The notes: generated by a model not told the origin, from the sequence alone. A stretch of DNA of 64,000 bases from Leucocoprinus leucothites (GCA_013368445.1 JAACJO010000020.1:62001-126000), one strand, 5' to 3'. Counted from the stretch's first letter, positions 41,472 through 54,809 are shown. Made by a program: numbers and translations.

Positions 41472-44237
41472 TTAAACTGCAACTCCGCCACCGGAGCAAT
41501 TGGAATTGGCGCAGACAGCACGTGCAGTGCGTGATTCGGCAGCTTTGTTAGAGTGCCAGGTCCAGTCAAATCTGTTCCTCCAGAATGGACATTTAGTATT
41601 ATTTGCATGATGGTCACCTTTACAATTAAGGCACTTGAAGTTCTCAAGGTGAGGACATGGGATGCTGTCAGGAGTAGCATCATGAGGGGGATTGGATTTG
41701 GGGTTGGCCTTACAACACCAGGCCATGGATCGATGATTCTCAACACAGTGAGGACCACCACAAATTTGACAGCACGCGCCGAGGGCACGACATGCATGAG
41801 TGGGGTGACCCCACCACCAACAGTTCCTGCACTGTGCAACACCAGGATGCATACTGGTAGCACGAATGGTTCCGATGTGTCAGCCGAAATTAATAGTACA
41901 GTTAACCAACGTCTTGGCTTTGGTACCGTTCTGGGAGTCCCAGATATTGAACCATACAACTGCTGTGTCCGATTTTGGGGAGGCTTTCATGACGCAAGGG
42001 TGGGTGGCAAGGATGACATTTTCAAAAAGTGATGATTGGCCAAGGGCTTGTTTGACAAATGCAGGGGAGTGGGGGTTGGAGGAATTGGCTACCCAATAAG
42101 GAATGCCGACAATTTTGAGGAATGATTTAGATTGTGGGAGATGAGGCTCAATAGGGATGACGTCTCCTAGTTGCCAGGCTTTTTTAAGCCATGATTTAAT
42201 GGTGTCGAGGTTGGAGGGAGTGGCGACACCCGAAGTGGCGATGGAGATGCCATTGTATGATTCGCGGACAGACTCAACATGAAGTTTAGATTGGGCGGCA
42301 GTGAGGCCACAGTTACAGAATTCTGCTGCCTTATTGAAATCTTTAATTCAGTCAGCAATGATGTTTCCCTCGAAGGGGATGAGGACTTGATGGCAAGTAG
42401 GCCCGTGTGTAGTCATTTTGGGTTTAGTGTGTTGAGCACTTGTGGTTGATGGTTCCGGCACCTGAGATTGGGTGCTTCCGAAACCTGCCTTGTACATGGC
42501 AAGGACTTTGTCGTAGGATAATTCAGGGAAGGCGAGTATCATTTCTCACATCTTGACCCCATCAATATTGGAGGAGGAGTTGGAAGAGGGAGTCGCCAGC
42601 TGGACGCCCCGTCGGGTGGCATCAGCAAACGACACATTCTTCTTGTTAAAATGCTCCGTAAGGGGTTTGGTGGATACCTTATGGTCAGGAGGGGGAATGG
42701 GAGGCGGCATATCAGAGGCGCCCTTGGGGTTAGGTTTTGATGGCTGAGCCTGGCCATCAGAAGAAGGGCGCCTGACTGAGCACTTGAGGCTTCCATTCCC
42801 ATTCCTTGGAGTCACATGATTGGAAGGTGGAGGAGAGGCCCAGGAAACACAAATAGGACTGGCAGGCTTAGAAGACGTAATGTCATTCTTTGCCTTACGG
42901 GAGCCTGACATGGATGAAACATCACATGCCTTATCAGAAGATGTAACGTCATTCTGAGGGAGAGGAAGGGTGCCCTCAATGGGAGGGGCTTGGTCGATGT
43001 TCATTCGGTCGTCATCAATGCAAGCTATGGGATTAGTTTGCCTGATGACAATGCCAGGCGGAAATAGGGGGGTGGGGATGAGAGACAGAGAAGGTTTACG
43101 TGCCTTTTTCCCTTTCCCTTTGCCCTTAGGAGGGGGGGAAGAGTCCGTCATAGGGATATCAGAAGGGGGGCCATAATATTGCCTAAACACTTCAATGATA
43201 GTGAGTCTGCTTTCGCTGTTGATGGGTAAGCGGTCCCAGCCTGTCTCAAACATAGTGGTGAGTAAGCAATAAATTGGTTCCCCCATTTGGGGAACCCTTG
43301 GATCTTTCATGCCAGGCTGTAAGCCCAATGCAACACGATGTTTAAAGAAATTTGTAATGTATTTAAGCGCCTCAAGCACTTTATAGGCAGCTTCACTGAC
43401 AATAACAGTTTCTTCAGTGGCAGTGTTAGATGGATCCTTGAGATCCGGAAAGTGTGGCTGTGCAGGCCTAGACTCCTGCGGCTGTGCAGTGATGTCACCA
43501 GTGACATCATGTGTGACATCATGTGTGACGTCAAGTATGATGTCATTAGAGTTAGAAGATCCAGCAAAGAAGGTAGCCAGAGTGCCAGTTGGCACAGCAT
43601 TCGCTGACTCAGCGGATCCATGGATCGCATGAGGTAGCCTTGAGGTGGGTGAGGGTCCAAAGAACCGAGTGGTAGGTTCCCCATTTCTGAGAATCCCATC
43701 CTCTTGGTTGCTCCATGCATCCCCATGCAAGTTCAAATTGAGAGGATCAGGGGGATTTAACTCACCTATGAATCCCTCACCAAAGGGACGGAAGGGAATA
43801 GGTGATTTGAAGCCATCATATGCACTCATTGATGCTGTTCTTGATATGGCTCTAGGTGTAGTGTCCAGTCGACGAGTATCATGAGCACGAGCTCGCTTAG
43901 CGCGCGACAATGGTGGAGGGGGAGTTCTAAGGGAAGAGTGCGATGCTGCATGTGAAAGCACAACAGGAGTGATAGTAGGGGATGGAGGGGTTGAGGCATT
44001 AGATGGATCAGAGTCACTCTTACCACTTTCTTCTTCATCAGAGCCAGCTCTGGATGAGGCGGTGGACTTGACATCGTTATGGACAGAATGCCTAGACGAT
44101 TTGATAGAGAGCGCTGGCGATAGAGAGTGGTTGCGCTTGCTGAATGAGACACATGTTTCGGTGTCGGCGATGTTCATAGGGTCTGAAGACGGTGGTGGAG
44201 TACCCTTAAGGTCCACCCAATGCGATGGTGCAGTCAT
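41472..44237 (-). pseudogene. Family C ORF1, best-preserved copy
   Basis: ATG at 44237 and TAA at 41472-41474. The first 560 codons are open to a TGA at 42546, where another copy has CGA (REMILAFPEL). A second in-frame TGA lies near 42350, and a further one near 41880. The protein has the acidic N-terminus, KGKGKGKK, the region IEPHLPQSKSFLKIVGIPYW and the three knuckles (CRNCWWWGHPTHAC, CQICGGPHCVENHR, CLNCKGDHHANNTKC). With the stops read as Arg it would be about 920 residues. Confidence 0.82.
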
Positions 44238-44314
44238 ATTGGTAGAATTTGTAGTCAATGTAGTATAAAGCACCGTCAAAGAAATTGATGATGGTGGTTA
44301 GAGGGAAAGGAGGA

Positions 44315-44359
44315 TGTTCTAGGACCTCCTACATGTCCCCTGTGCGTCACCTTTTAACA
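44315..44359 (+). repeat. Orphan 45-bp terminus of the Copia LTR
   Basis: CTAGGACCTCCTACATGTCC...CACCTTTTAACA is the reverse complement of the first about 45 bp of the Copia LTR at 55214. It is wedged between the 5' ends of two opposed C copies. It probably marks a recombination or deletion joint. Confidence 0.6.
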
Positions 44360-44499
44360 CATGCTAATGACACCAAATGTCCATTTTGGAGAAACAGGTT
44401 TGACTGGACCTGGCACTCTAACAAAGCCACCAAGTCACACACTACACATGCTGTCCACACCAATACCAATCGCTCCAGTGGTGGAGTTGCAGCCTAAAT

Positions 44500-47400
44500 A
44501 TGTCTGGTAAGAACAATACCATTTCTTCTGTTTGTATCTATTCGCAAAACATGGGACACTCTTATGTCCTGGTCGACACCATTCTTGAGTCCAAGAAGTT
44601 GGACTTTGACATCCTTTTTCTACAGAAACCTCCGTGGAATCACATCCACAAAGCACCCTCTATGACTAACCCTGAAGGGGATGATGTCATAGGTGCTCCT
44701 ATTCACCCCAAGTGGCTGTGTATGGTTCACCCGACTAAATCCAATGACCCCCGACCCCATACTTTGACTTACATTCACAGACAATTACTTCGCATGAGAC
44801 CCATCCTTCGACAAGAGTGGGTTAATCATCATGATATACAAATCTTGGGCTTGTTCAACCAGGGTAATTATATTCATTTTCTTAATATTTATTCCAATTC
44901 GTCATCATCGGCGATTAATTTTCTTTCAACAAATTTTGTTGATATTCCTAATATTGTGTATATGGGAGGTGATTTCAATTGTCATTCTCCTGAATGGGAC
45001 CCACTAGCCTCCTATCTCCCTCAATCCACCACAACTCTGATGGAGTTAGTGGATTGCTTCAATCTTACCAGATCTACACCATCAGTATTTCACCCTACCC
45101 ACTTCTCTTTGATTGAAGAGCATGATAATTCTGTAATTGATCTCATTTTTTGTGCTAATGATTCTACTTATTACATTATTGATGTGAATTTGAGGATGCC
45201 TTCAGATCATGCCCCCTTGCTCATTGACCTTCCAATTCGTTCAGACTATACTAATTATAAAAAATGTGTATTGCCAAAGGATAGCAATGAAGAAACTGTC
45301 TTTATTTCTCAGGTTTCAGAGCATCTAGCAGCTATCAATTGTTCAAACATTCATTCCACCTCTTGCTTGGACAATATTTCCAACTTTATTTCCTGTATTT
45401 TCTCTGATTCATGGAATGTGAACTCTAAAACTGTATGGATCACTAACTGGTCAAAGGAATGGTGGAATCCCCACTGCTCTGAGATCTTACCTGCTTACAG
45501 GAGAACCAAAGATTGAAAAGACTGGAGAACATTCAGGGCGGCTACTTGAGCTGCTAAATGTTCTTTCTTTGATGAATGTATTCATGAAATTGCATCCACC
45601 AATAAATGACCCTGGGATCTTATGGAGTGGGTCAAGCAATGAAAACTCCCTGCCATCGAGGGCATTCAGTATCAAGGATGTCCTTGCAATGATCTTCCAG
45701 ACTTGTGGAATACACTTCACTCATCATACAACTCTGCATTGGGCTGTTTGGTAAGCCCTCATGTTTTAAATGAAATGAAATCTCTCCCTCCCCATTCCTG
45801 GGTGAACTTCTGTGTGCTCAAACTCACTGAATCCCTCTCTTCTTGTACTAACTCATCAGCATCTGGTCCGGATCATATCTCCTGGAAACATCTGAAGTCT
45901 ATTGTTGCTCATAATGATTGCCTCAAGAATATTTTACTTATTGCCAATGCGTGTGTACTGTCACAAGCTGGTCCTCAAGAATGGCTAACAGTTCGAACTT
46001 GGTATTATTTTCATGAAATCTTATCCATTCTCACATATCAGTTACTTCAGTTTTTATCAGTCTTTCACCTTCAGACTTATTCTGACATCTTCCATTTTAT
46101 TAATTCATACCACCTTGTCGAAATTTTCTGACAACCATTTAATAGTAAATTTTCTATCTTCTAGCCTTGTAAAATTTGTGGACTCCACTTTGATTATTTC
46201 TCTGTTTACTACTTTGCTTGTTTTCCTTATCCGATCCTATATTCTGCATCATATATAAGTAGCACGACTTTGTACTTGGATTCTTCAGTCTGATAATCAA
46301 CTTAGTGATATGCTACTTTCCTCTGCTCTCTGTTTGTCCTCTGCTCTCTGTTTGTCCTCTGCTCTCTTATCTTGTCTGAAATCTGGGTCAAGTGTCAGTA
46401 GTCGGCACAACACATAAGTTGAGGCCATGACCCACTCCTGCATCCAATGACAGGCTCCTGCCTTACCTCTGTCCCACCTCTGTCCATCTGGTCCTAGATG
46501 TCAGCTTCCCACCTGTAGCATTTGTGCACTTAACATGTACATCTTTCTCACTGGCCGAGTCACTTCAAGGACTCAGTTTCTATCATCATTCCCAAGCTGA
46601 ATAAACTGGCCTATGATACCCCTAAAGCATTTTATCCTATCATCCTACTAAACACTCTAGGAAAACTAATTGAGAAGATGATCGCACATTGCATGCAGTT
46701 TGAAGCGGTATCTCTAGATGTCCTCCATCCAAACCAAATGGATGGGGTAATCCAATGTTCTACCAAGGACACAGGTGTTTTCCTCACTCACATCATTTGG
46801 GCCGGATGGGCCAAAGGTATGATCACCAGTGTCTGCACCTTTGATATTGCCCAATTCTTCCCTTCCCTGAATCATGACATACTCACTGACATCTTGCAAC
46901 ACCAGGGCTTTGCCCCTGAACTTGTAAATTTTTTCTCACATTACCTCATAGGTCAATCTACCCAATTCTTGTGGAATACCTTCTTATCTGATGCCCATGA
47001 CATAGATGTTGGTGTAGGGCAAGGATCAGCTCTCTCACCCATACTATTGGCACTATACTTAGCGCCTCTCATGTTCATGTTTGATCAACATGCTTGTTTA
47101 CAATCTAACCCCTCTTCCCTTTTATCCTTTGTTGATGATGGGCTTTGTATATCTCAAGCAAAGAACTATACTGACAATATTTCTTCCCTCAAATCAGCTT
47201 ACTCCATAATTAACTCCATATGCACTGATCTTAGATTAGTCGTTGAACACAACAAATCTGAGGTCTTCCACTTCTCTTGCCATCACAATGACCAAAACCC
47301 CCCTCTGGACCTATCAGACATTGGTGGCCCCTTCCTCCATCCAAAACACTTTTGGTGTTACCTAGGATTTTACTTTGATTGCTGACTCTCATTCCAAGAA

Positions 47401-49033
47401 CACTTTTGATATTACTCTACTAAAGCTTTATCCATGGTGAAAGCTATGGGTATGCTAGGCAATTCCACCCACAGTCTCCTCCCCCTCCAAAAATGACTTC
47501 TATACAGGTCATGCATCATCCCAGTGGCAACATATGGCTTTCAACTATGGTACTTTGAAGACGCTCATAACAAGGCACTGCTCAAGTCCCTTTCTTCTCT
47601 GCAAAGGCGTGTGGCTCTTTGGATCCAGGTGCCTTTTGCACTTCTCCATCTGGTGGTGCTGAAAGTATTGCTGGACTTATCTCTATCCACCTACATCTTC
47701 ATAAACTAGCTATTCATTCTTTGTACCAAGTTTCTACTTTACCCTCTAATCATGTGATACACTCTCTTCTATCTAATTGTTCCTCTCTTAATTCTTCCCC
47801 TCATCCCCAATCACTTTGCCTTCTCACTCCAGCCAAGAAAGCTAAAGTTAAAGGCCCTATCATTGATGTAGATAGTTCTCTCTCTCATCTTTCCAATTCC
47901 TTTTCCCCCTTCGCTCCTGAATCCAAGCCCGGTTCTCATCTCATGGACATTTACCCTGACTCCATTCACTTCCATCCTTGCAACTGCTTGGACAAACACG
48001 AGATGTATAAACACATATTGTCTCTTGACTCAATTTTTTCCTCTTCTTCTTCTGATCTTAATTGTATATCAGTTGTTACTGATGCCTCTGTTCCCCTTGT
48101 AGGTTCCCTTCAGGTGGTTTCAGTGGCACATTTATATCACAGCGGATGACAAGTGTTCCATGCAAAACAGGCAAGCGGCTGGGCGTCTTCCACAGACACT
48201 GAACTTTATTCCATTCACATAGGCATCACCAAGGCCATCTCCCTCCAATGTGATCACATCATCCTTATCACCAACTGTCTCCCAGCAGCTAAGCTGGTGG
48301 TTGACCCTTCTATTCATTCAAGTCAGTCACACTCTATCCATGTATGCCAACTTCTATCAGACTGGCTTGAGCCAAACCATCCTGCTCCATCAACTTTTGG
48401 GACGTCCCATCCAAGTGGCATTGGAAGTCTCATCTCAAAGTCCATAATGATGTTACTACCACACACATCCATGCCCCTCCCCATATGGGTGCTACTCTCA
48501 ACTTCTTGCAACACAAAGCCACCAATGACTGCCATAAATCTTGGGAGTCCACATTTTGGAAGAAGAGGTACCATGGCAATGGTTTCCTTCTCTCAAAAAA
48601 GAATCACAAGTTCCTCACCCCCACTTACATCAAGGGTGGTACCTGGCTCCCACTAGCCAACGAGTCACCATCATTATGCACTCGCATGACTCAAGCTATT
48701 TTAAACCATGCTCCAATTGGAGCTTATCACAAGAGATTCTTCCCCCTCAAGCCCAACTCCTGTCTGTGTGGCCATCGTCTGGAAACACAACATCATATCC
48801 TGTGCTATTGTCCACTATACCCTGTTTGCACTCAGTGGATTCAATGTGCCTTCCCTCAATACAAGTTCCTCGTCAAGTTCTTGAAAAAGAACCTGGCTGC
48901 TTTTGCCTTTACCAATCATGACACGTATCCACTGCTGCCTCAAGCTCCTGTGCCCACTGAACCTATTGAAGGTGAACTATATTCTTTCATCTCTTCTTTC
49001 CTATTTTCTTTTGAGTATGATCTCTGTGTATGA
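44500..49033 (+). pseudogene. Family C ORF2, nearly complete but decayed
   Basis: The endonuclease is open from 44500 to 45516: FLQKPPWN (Glu to Lys at the metal site), MGGDFNCHSPEWDP, MPSDHAPLLIDL. After several TGA stops the RT starts (SASGPDHISWKHLKSIVAHN), is broken by the solo LTR, and resumes with FDIAQFFPSLNHDILTDI, GVGQGSALSPILLALY and SFVDDGLCISQ. RNase H (SVVTDASVPLVGSLQ) is near 48070. The C-terminal zinc motif is CLCGHRLETQHHILCYCPLY near 48770, and the stop is at 49031. Length without the LTR is about 1,320 codons, typical for the group. Confidence 0.82.
45959..46535 (+). repeat. Old solo LTR of the chromovirus family (577 bp), TSD TGTAC
   Basis: Flanked by TGTAC at 45954-45958 and 46536-46540. 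It is homologous along its length to the 559-bp LTR in sense orientation, but most CpG sites have become TpG or CpA (for example TGTCACAAGCTGG for TGTCACGAGCCGG). The extra length comes from a CTCTGCTCTCTGTTTGTC repeat at about 46320-46370. The self-primer block (CAGTCTGATAATC) is still intact. Confidence 0.9.
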
Positions 49034-49233
49034 CACCTTGTTCAATAGTCTCTCTTGAGTCTCCTCTATTTTGCTGGACTGATCGTGTATAGTCTTTATC
49101 TTAAGTGGTCTCCGACCACTTCGTGTACTCCAGCTTGCTGTAGTGTACCATCTGTTTGTAATATTTAGTTGAAAGCGGACTGCAATTGAGCACTGCTATA
49201 TAAATTCATTGATTTTTTTAAAAAAAAAAAAAA

Positions 49234-52200
49234 GATAGAGAAGACTTAAGAGAGACTAGAGAACAAGGTGTCATACACAGAGATCAGACTCAAGAGAAAA
49301 TAAAAGAGAGGAAATGAAAGAGTATAGTTTACCTTCATTTGGTTCGGTGGGTACAGGGGCTTGAAGTGACAGTGGACATATGTCTTGGTTGGTGAAGGCA
49401 AAAGCAGCCGGGTTCTTTTTCAAGAACTCAACAAGGAACTCATACTGAGGGAATGCACATTATATCTACTGAGTATGGATGGGATATAGAGGGCAATAGC
49501 ACAAGATATGGTGTCACATTTCCAGATAATGGCCACAACAACAAGATTTAGGCTCAAGGATGAAGAACTTCTCACAATAAGCTCTGATTGGAGCATGGTT
49601 TAGGATAGCTCAAGTAATGCGAGTGCATAATGATGGTGACTCATTCGCTAGAGGAAGCCAGGTGCCTCCCTTAATGTAAGTGGGGATGAGGAACTTGCAA
49701 TTCTTTTTTGAAAGAAGGAAACTGTTGCCATGGTACTTCTTCTTCCAAAATGTAGACTTCCAGGATTTCTGGCAATTGTTGGTGGCTTTGTGTCACAAAA
49801 AATCCAGAGTGGCACCTGTATGGGAAGGGTCATGTATATGTGTGGTAGTGACATCATTGTGGACTTTGAGGTGGGGCTTCCAACACCACTTGGATGGGAC
49901 ATCCCAAAAGTCAATAGAACAGGATGGGTTGGCTGCAAGCCAATTGGATAGAAGTCAGCAAACATGGATAGAGTGCGACTGACTTGAGTGGATAGAAGGA
50001 TCAACTGCCAGCTTGGCTGCTGGGAGACAGTCAGTAATGAGGATGATTTTGTCACATTGGAGGGAAATGGCTTTAGCAATGCCAATGTGTATGGAGTAGA
50101 GTTCTGCATCTGTAGAAGACGCCCAGCTGCTTGCCTGTTTTGCATGGGACACTTGTCATCTGCCGTGATATAAGTGTGCTGCCAAAACCACCTGAAGGCA
50201 ACCTACAAGGGGAACAGAGGCATCAGTAACAACTGATATACAATTGTGATCAGAAGAAGATGAGGAAAAAACAGAATCGAGAGATGATACATGTTTGTAC
50301 ATATTGTGTTTGTCTGATTGGTTACAAGGATGAAAGTAAATGGAATCAGGAAAGATGTCCATGAGATGAGACCCAGGCTTGGATTCAGAAGCAAAAGGAG
50401 AGAAAGAGTCTGAAGGAAGAGAAAGAGAATTATCTACATCAACGATAGGGCCTTTGACTTTAGCTTTTTTAGCCAGAGTGAGAAGGCGAAGTGATTGGGG
50501 ATGAGGGGAAGAATCAAGAGAGAAACCATCAGATAATAGAGAGCATAATGCATGATTAGAGGGTAAAGTAAAAACTCGGTATGATGAACAAATAGCTAAT
50601 TTACAAAGATGGAGATGGATGGGAATCAGTCCAGCAATACTCTTGGTGCCACCAGATGGAGAAGTGCGAAAGGCACCTGTGATCCAAAGAGCCACGCGTC
50701 TTTGCATAGAAGAAAGGGACTTGAGAAGTGCCTTATTGCAAGTGTCTTCAAAGTACCATAGTTGAAAGCCATATGTTGCCACTGGGATAACACATGTCCT
50801 GTATAGAAGATGTTTCTGGAGAGGGAGGAGACCTTGGGTGGAATTGCCTAGCATACCCATAGCTTTCACCATGGATAAAGCTTTAGTAGAGTAATATCAA
50901 ACGTGTTCTTGGAATGAGAGTCAGCAATCAAAGTAAAATCCTAGGTAACACCAAAAGTGTTTTGGATGGAGGAGGGGGCCACCAATGTCTGATAGGTCCG
51001 GAGGGGGGTTTTGGTCATTGTGATGGTGAGAGAAGTGGAAGACCTCAGATTTGTTGTGTTCAATGACTAATCCAAGGTCAGTGCATATGGAGTTAATTAT
51101 GGAGTAAGCTGATTTGAGGGAAGAAATAGTGTCAGTATAGTTCTTTGCTTGAGATATACAAAGCCCATCATCAACAAAGGATAAAAGGGAAGAGGGGATG
51201 GATTGTAAACAAGCGCGTTGATCAAACATGAACATGAGAGGTGCTAAATATAGTGCCAAGAGTATGGGTGAGAGAGTGGAACCTTGCCCTATGCCAACAT
51301 CCACGTTATGGGCATCAGATATGAAAGTATTCCATAAGAATTGGGTAGATCAACCTATGAGGTAATGTGAGAGAAAATTTATGAGTTCAGAGGCAAAGCC
51401 CTGGCATTGCAAGATGTCAGTGAGGATGTCATGATTTAGGGAAGGGAAAAATTGGGCAATATCAAAGGCACAAACACCGGTGATCATACCTTTGGTCCAT
51501 CTGGCTCAAATGATGTGAGTGAGGAAAACACCTGCATCCTCGGTAGAACATTGGATTACCCCACCCATTTGATTTGGATGGAGAACTCCTAAGGATACCA
51601 CTTCAAATTGCATGCAGCGTGTGATCATCTTTTCAATTAGTTTTCCTAAAGTGTTTAGTAGAACAATAGGACAAAACACTTTAGGGGTATTATAGGCCAG
51701 TTTATTTGGCTTGGGAATGATGATAGAGACTGAGTCTTTGAAGTGACTTGGCCAATGAGAGAGACATATGCATGTGTTGGCAATGAGTATAATATTTTTG
51801 AGGTAGTTATCATGGACAATGATAGACTTAAGATGTTTCCAAGAGATATGATGAGTTCCAGGTGCTGAGGAGTTAGCACAAGATGAGAGGGATTTAGTGA
51901 GTTCCAGAGTAGAGAAGTTCACCCAGGAGTGGGGGGGGGGAAAGATTTCATTTCATTCAAAACCTGAGGGCTTACCAGTTGGCCTGATGCAGAATTATAT
52001 GACGAGTGTAAAGCATTCCACAAGTCTGGAAGATCATTGCAAGGGCATCCTTGATATCGAATGCCCTTGATGGCAGGGAGTTTTCGTTGTTTGACCCACT
52101 CCATGAGATCCCAGGGTCATTTGTTGGTTGAAGCAATCTTACAGATGTGATCATCAAAGAAAGATTATTTAGCAGCTCAAGTAGCTGCCCTGAATGCTTG

Positions 52201-52606
52201 CCAGTCTTTACAATCTTTGGTTCTCCTGTAAGTGAGTAAGGTCTCAGAGCAATGGGAATTCCACCATTCCTTCGACCAGTTAGTGATCCATATGGTTTTA
52301 GAGTTTGTGTTCTATGAATCAGAGAATATACGGAAAATAGAGTTGGAAATATTGTCCAAGCAAGAAGTAGAGTGAATGTTCGAACAGTCAATAGCTGCTA
52401 GATGCTCTGAGACTTGAGATATAAAGGCGGTCTCTTCATTGCTATCCTTTGGCAAAACACATTTTTTATAATTAATATGGTCCAGATGAATCAGAAGATC
52501 AACAAGTAGAGGTGTGTGGTCCGATGGCAGTCTCAAATTTGTATCAATGACATGAGGGGTGGAATCATTAGCACAGAATATGAGATCAATAACAGAATTG
52601 TCATGG
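49234..52606 (-). pseudogene. Family C ORF2 copy (3'UTR to endonuclease)
   Basis: Read on the minus strand from about 52606: endonuclease end (LPSDHTPLLVDL), RT (GTHHISWKHLKSIIVHD, FKDSVSIIIPKPNKLAY, GIGQGSTLSPILLALY, SFVDDGLCISQ), thumb, RNase H (SVVTDASVPLVGCLQ near 50230), and the C-terminal zinc region near 49540, then part of the 3'UTR. The poly(A) end is missing because the plus-strand C copy abuts at 49233. Many stops and shifts. Confidence 0.8.
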
Positions 52607-53119
52607 TTTTGCCAACATCTGTGTCATGGGCATCAGATAGAAATGTATTCCACATGAATTGGATAGAATGACCTATAAGGTAGTGAGAGAAAAATTTTAC
52701 GAGTTCTGGGGCAAACCCCTGGCATTGTAAGATGTCAGTAAGGATATCATGGTTAAGGAACAGGAAGAATTGGGCAATGTCAAAAGCGCAAACACTAGTA
52801 ATCATACCTTTAGCCCATCTGGCCCAGATAATGTGAGTGAGGAAAACACCTGCATCCTTGGTAGAGCGTTTGATAACCCTACCCATTTGATTTGGATGGA
52901 GGGCTCCTGACAATACCACTTCAAATTTCATGGGGTGTGCAATCATCTTTTGATTAATTTTCCTAAAGTGTTCAGTAGGACAATAGGACAAAACACTTTA
53001 GGGGTATCATAGGCTGGTTTATTCAGCTTGGGAATGATGATAGAGACTGAGTCTTTGAAGTGACTCAGCCAGTGAGAGAGACATATGTACATGTTGGCAA
53101 TGAGAATGAAGTTCTTGAG
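52607..53119 (-). pseudogene. Family C ORF2 fragment (RT only)
   Basis: It covers the RT from FKDSVSIIIPKLNKPAYDTP to the region just before the FVDD box (QFMWNTFLSDAHDTDVG). At 52606-52612 it joins the endonuclease of the neighbouring C fragment, so the two are separate copies or one rearranged copy. It is cut at about 53120 by Copia sequence. Confidence 0.7.
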
Positions 53120-54809
53120 GAAGGGAGTGCATCTTTTCAGCAAGGCAGGGCTCACAAACTGTGTCAGGCTGAGCTGAGGAGTCGATTTTGAGGCTAGTAA
53201 CCAGTTCCTGCTATATCATCTTCTTCACATCAGCATAATTATGGTGTGCAAAGCGACAGTGCCAGAGTGAGAGGTCAGCAGGAAGTGTGGAGATGCTAAA
53301 AGCGGTCTCAGAAGCGATGGTAGTGCCATTGAGGACAGCAGAGTTGGTGGAATCAATGGAGGCAGTGAAGAGAGTCTCTCCCTTGAGTCTAAAGGCCAAA
53401 ACTTTATCTATTCTTGTCTTTGTAGTATTTGGTTTAGATAGTGGTACTTAGGCCCTGTATTATGTTGGTGAGTACGGACTGCAACCAGGCACTGTGTAAT
53501 AAATCATTGATTTTAAAAATAAAATAAAATAAAAAAATAAAAAGTCTAAAGTGCGAAGAAATTGATATATTGAACCCCTTATTTCGTGTGAGGTATAGAC
53601 AAGATAGGAGATTACTCCAGAGGTCTGGAACATGCAGTACACATGAAAACTCGACCACTCCAGCCATTTTTCCACCCATAACAGGCTAAAAGACCACTGA
53701 ACCCATTCCAGCTGAATATATGACAGAGTTGTCTGCTAATCTGATTGGTATGTGACAGGGGGTATATTCTTGAACCAATGATGGTATGGGGTCATATGTG
53801 ATGTAGCACCTGTGTCTGCAATCCAATGGGAGTCAGCATCAAGCTGGAGGGGTGGGGAAGAGGCTGGGGAAGTAGGGGAAGCAATAGGAGTGGAGGGGGA
53901 GCTTGTACTTGCATTTCCAGCAAATTCTGTGACTCTGCTTGCTTCTCCGGATGCTGGAGGGGCAGGTGAGCTGTCGGAGTCCTCCTGGGCCTTGTTGGCA
54001 TGGTTTCCACGTCATTTGGACTGGGGGGGAGCATTCTGAGTGTCATCTTGGGCCTTGAGGCAATCCTTGTCCTTTCTCCAGCATTTGGCCTCTGTATGAC
54101 CGGTTTTGTGACACCAGCCACATGGATCGGTTGATTTCGCCGTTTTGAGGCCTCTGGAGGCAGCAGAAAGGGCAGAGGAGGAAGAGCGAAGCTCTATGGC
54201 CCTCCTGAAACATTGGGTGTCCTCAGTGACAAAGGCCTGATGCACAGCAGCCTTGTCAAGTTTATCCTTGAGGAGGAGGGAGGAAATGAAGGAGGAGTAC
54301 TCCTCAGTGGGCAGAGCTCGGATTAGAGCCATAGAAGTGAGCTCCTCATCCAGGCCTTTGAGGTCAAAGTCATCAGGGCGAAGATTTTGGATCTGCTTCA
54401 TGCTCTCCTCCACCCTGTTGATGAGGGACTGCAGGGACTCGTCCTCAGCCTTCCTGATGTTGAAGAGGTTGTCATAGGCATTAAAATGAGTGCCAGGATG
54501 CCTCTGCAGGTGTACAGCTTGCAAATCTGTCCACATCTTGACAGGATCATCCCTATCAGTGAAGTGAACCCTCTGGTCCAGTTCCACCATGAGATAAAGC
54601 CAGCCAGCAGCCTTGTCAGCCTTTGCATTCCAGGCCTCCCTTGAGTCAAAGGTGGCTTGGGTAGTAGGGGAAGGGATCTCAGGCTTTAGGAGTTCACCCT
54701 TGACCAGTCTCCACAGGTCAGAGGCTTGGAGCCATGCCTGCATCTCGCCTGCCCAGGTAGAGTAGTTGGTGGCATTGAGCTTGTCAAAGTTGGGGCCAGA
54801 GGAAGACAT
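53120..54809 (-). pseudogene. Copia gag-protease-integrase (N-terminal) polyprotein remnant
   Basis: ATG at 54809 (MSSSGPNFDKLNATNYSTWA) begins a Copia-type gag (UBN2-like) of 265 codons with the zinc knuckle CGWCHKTGHTEAKC. TGA at 54012-54014 replaces an expected CGA, and the same frame continues: SPAPPASGEASRVTEFAGN, then the protease WIADTGATSHMTPYHHWF with the DTGA active site. Near 53680-53560 comes the segment VVEFSCVLHVPDLWSNLLS, then LWHCRFAHHNYADVKKMI (gag-pre-integrase) and VCEPCLAEK. At least two further stops are present. Confidence 0.82.
53395..53542 (+). mobile_element. Severely 5'-truncated family E insertion (148 bp)
   Basis: Only the last about 110 bp of an E 3'UTR and an A-rich tail interrupted by T residues are present. 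A perfect 9-bp duplication AGTCTAAAG flanks it (53386-53394 and 53543-53551). It entered the Copia frame between SSHFRL and KGETLF. Confidence 0.8.

Larger units (their letters stand above)
40753..44310 (-). mobile_element. Family C LINE copy, 5' half
   Basis: The 5' end is at about 44310 (leader with CCTTTCCCTCT), followed by ORF1 and the first about 230 codons of ORF2. It ends at 40753, where the poly(A) of the intact A unit abuts it. The rest of ORF2 is not found on the other side of the A unit. Confidence 0.8.
44360..49233 (+). mobile_element. Family C LINE copy lacking most of ORF1, with a solo LTR
   Basis: It starts in the last knuckle of ORF1 (NDTKCPFWRNRFDWTWHSN), contains all of ORF2 and the 3'UTR, and ends in poly(A) at 49233. 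A 577-bp solo LTR interrupts the RT (45959-46535, TSD TGTAC). CpG depletion is strong both in the LINE and in the LTR. Confidence 0.82.
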
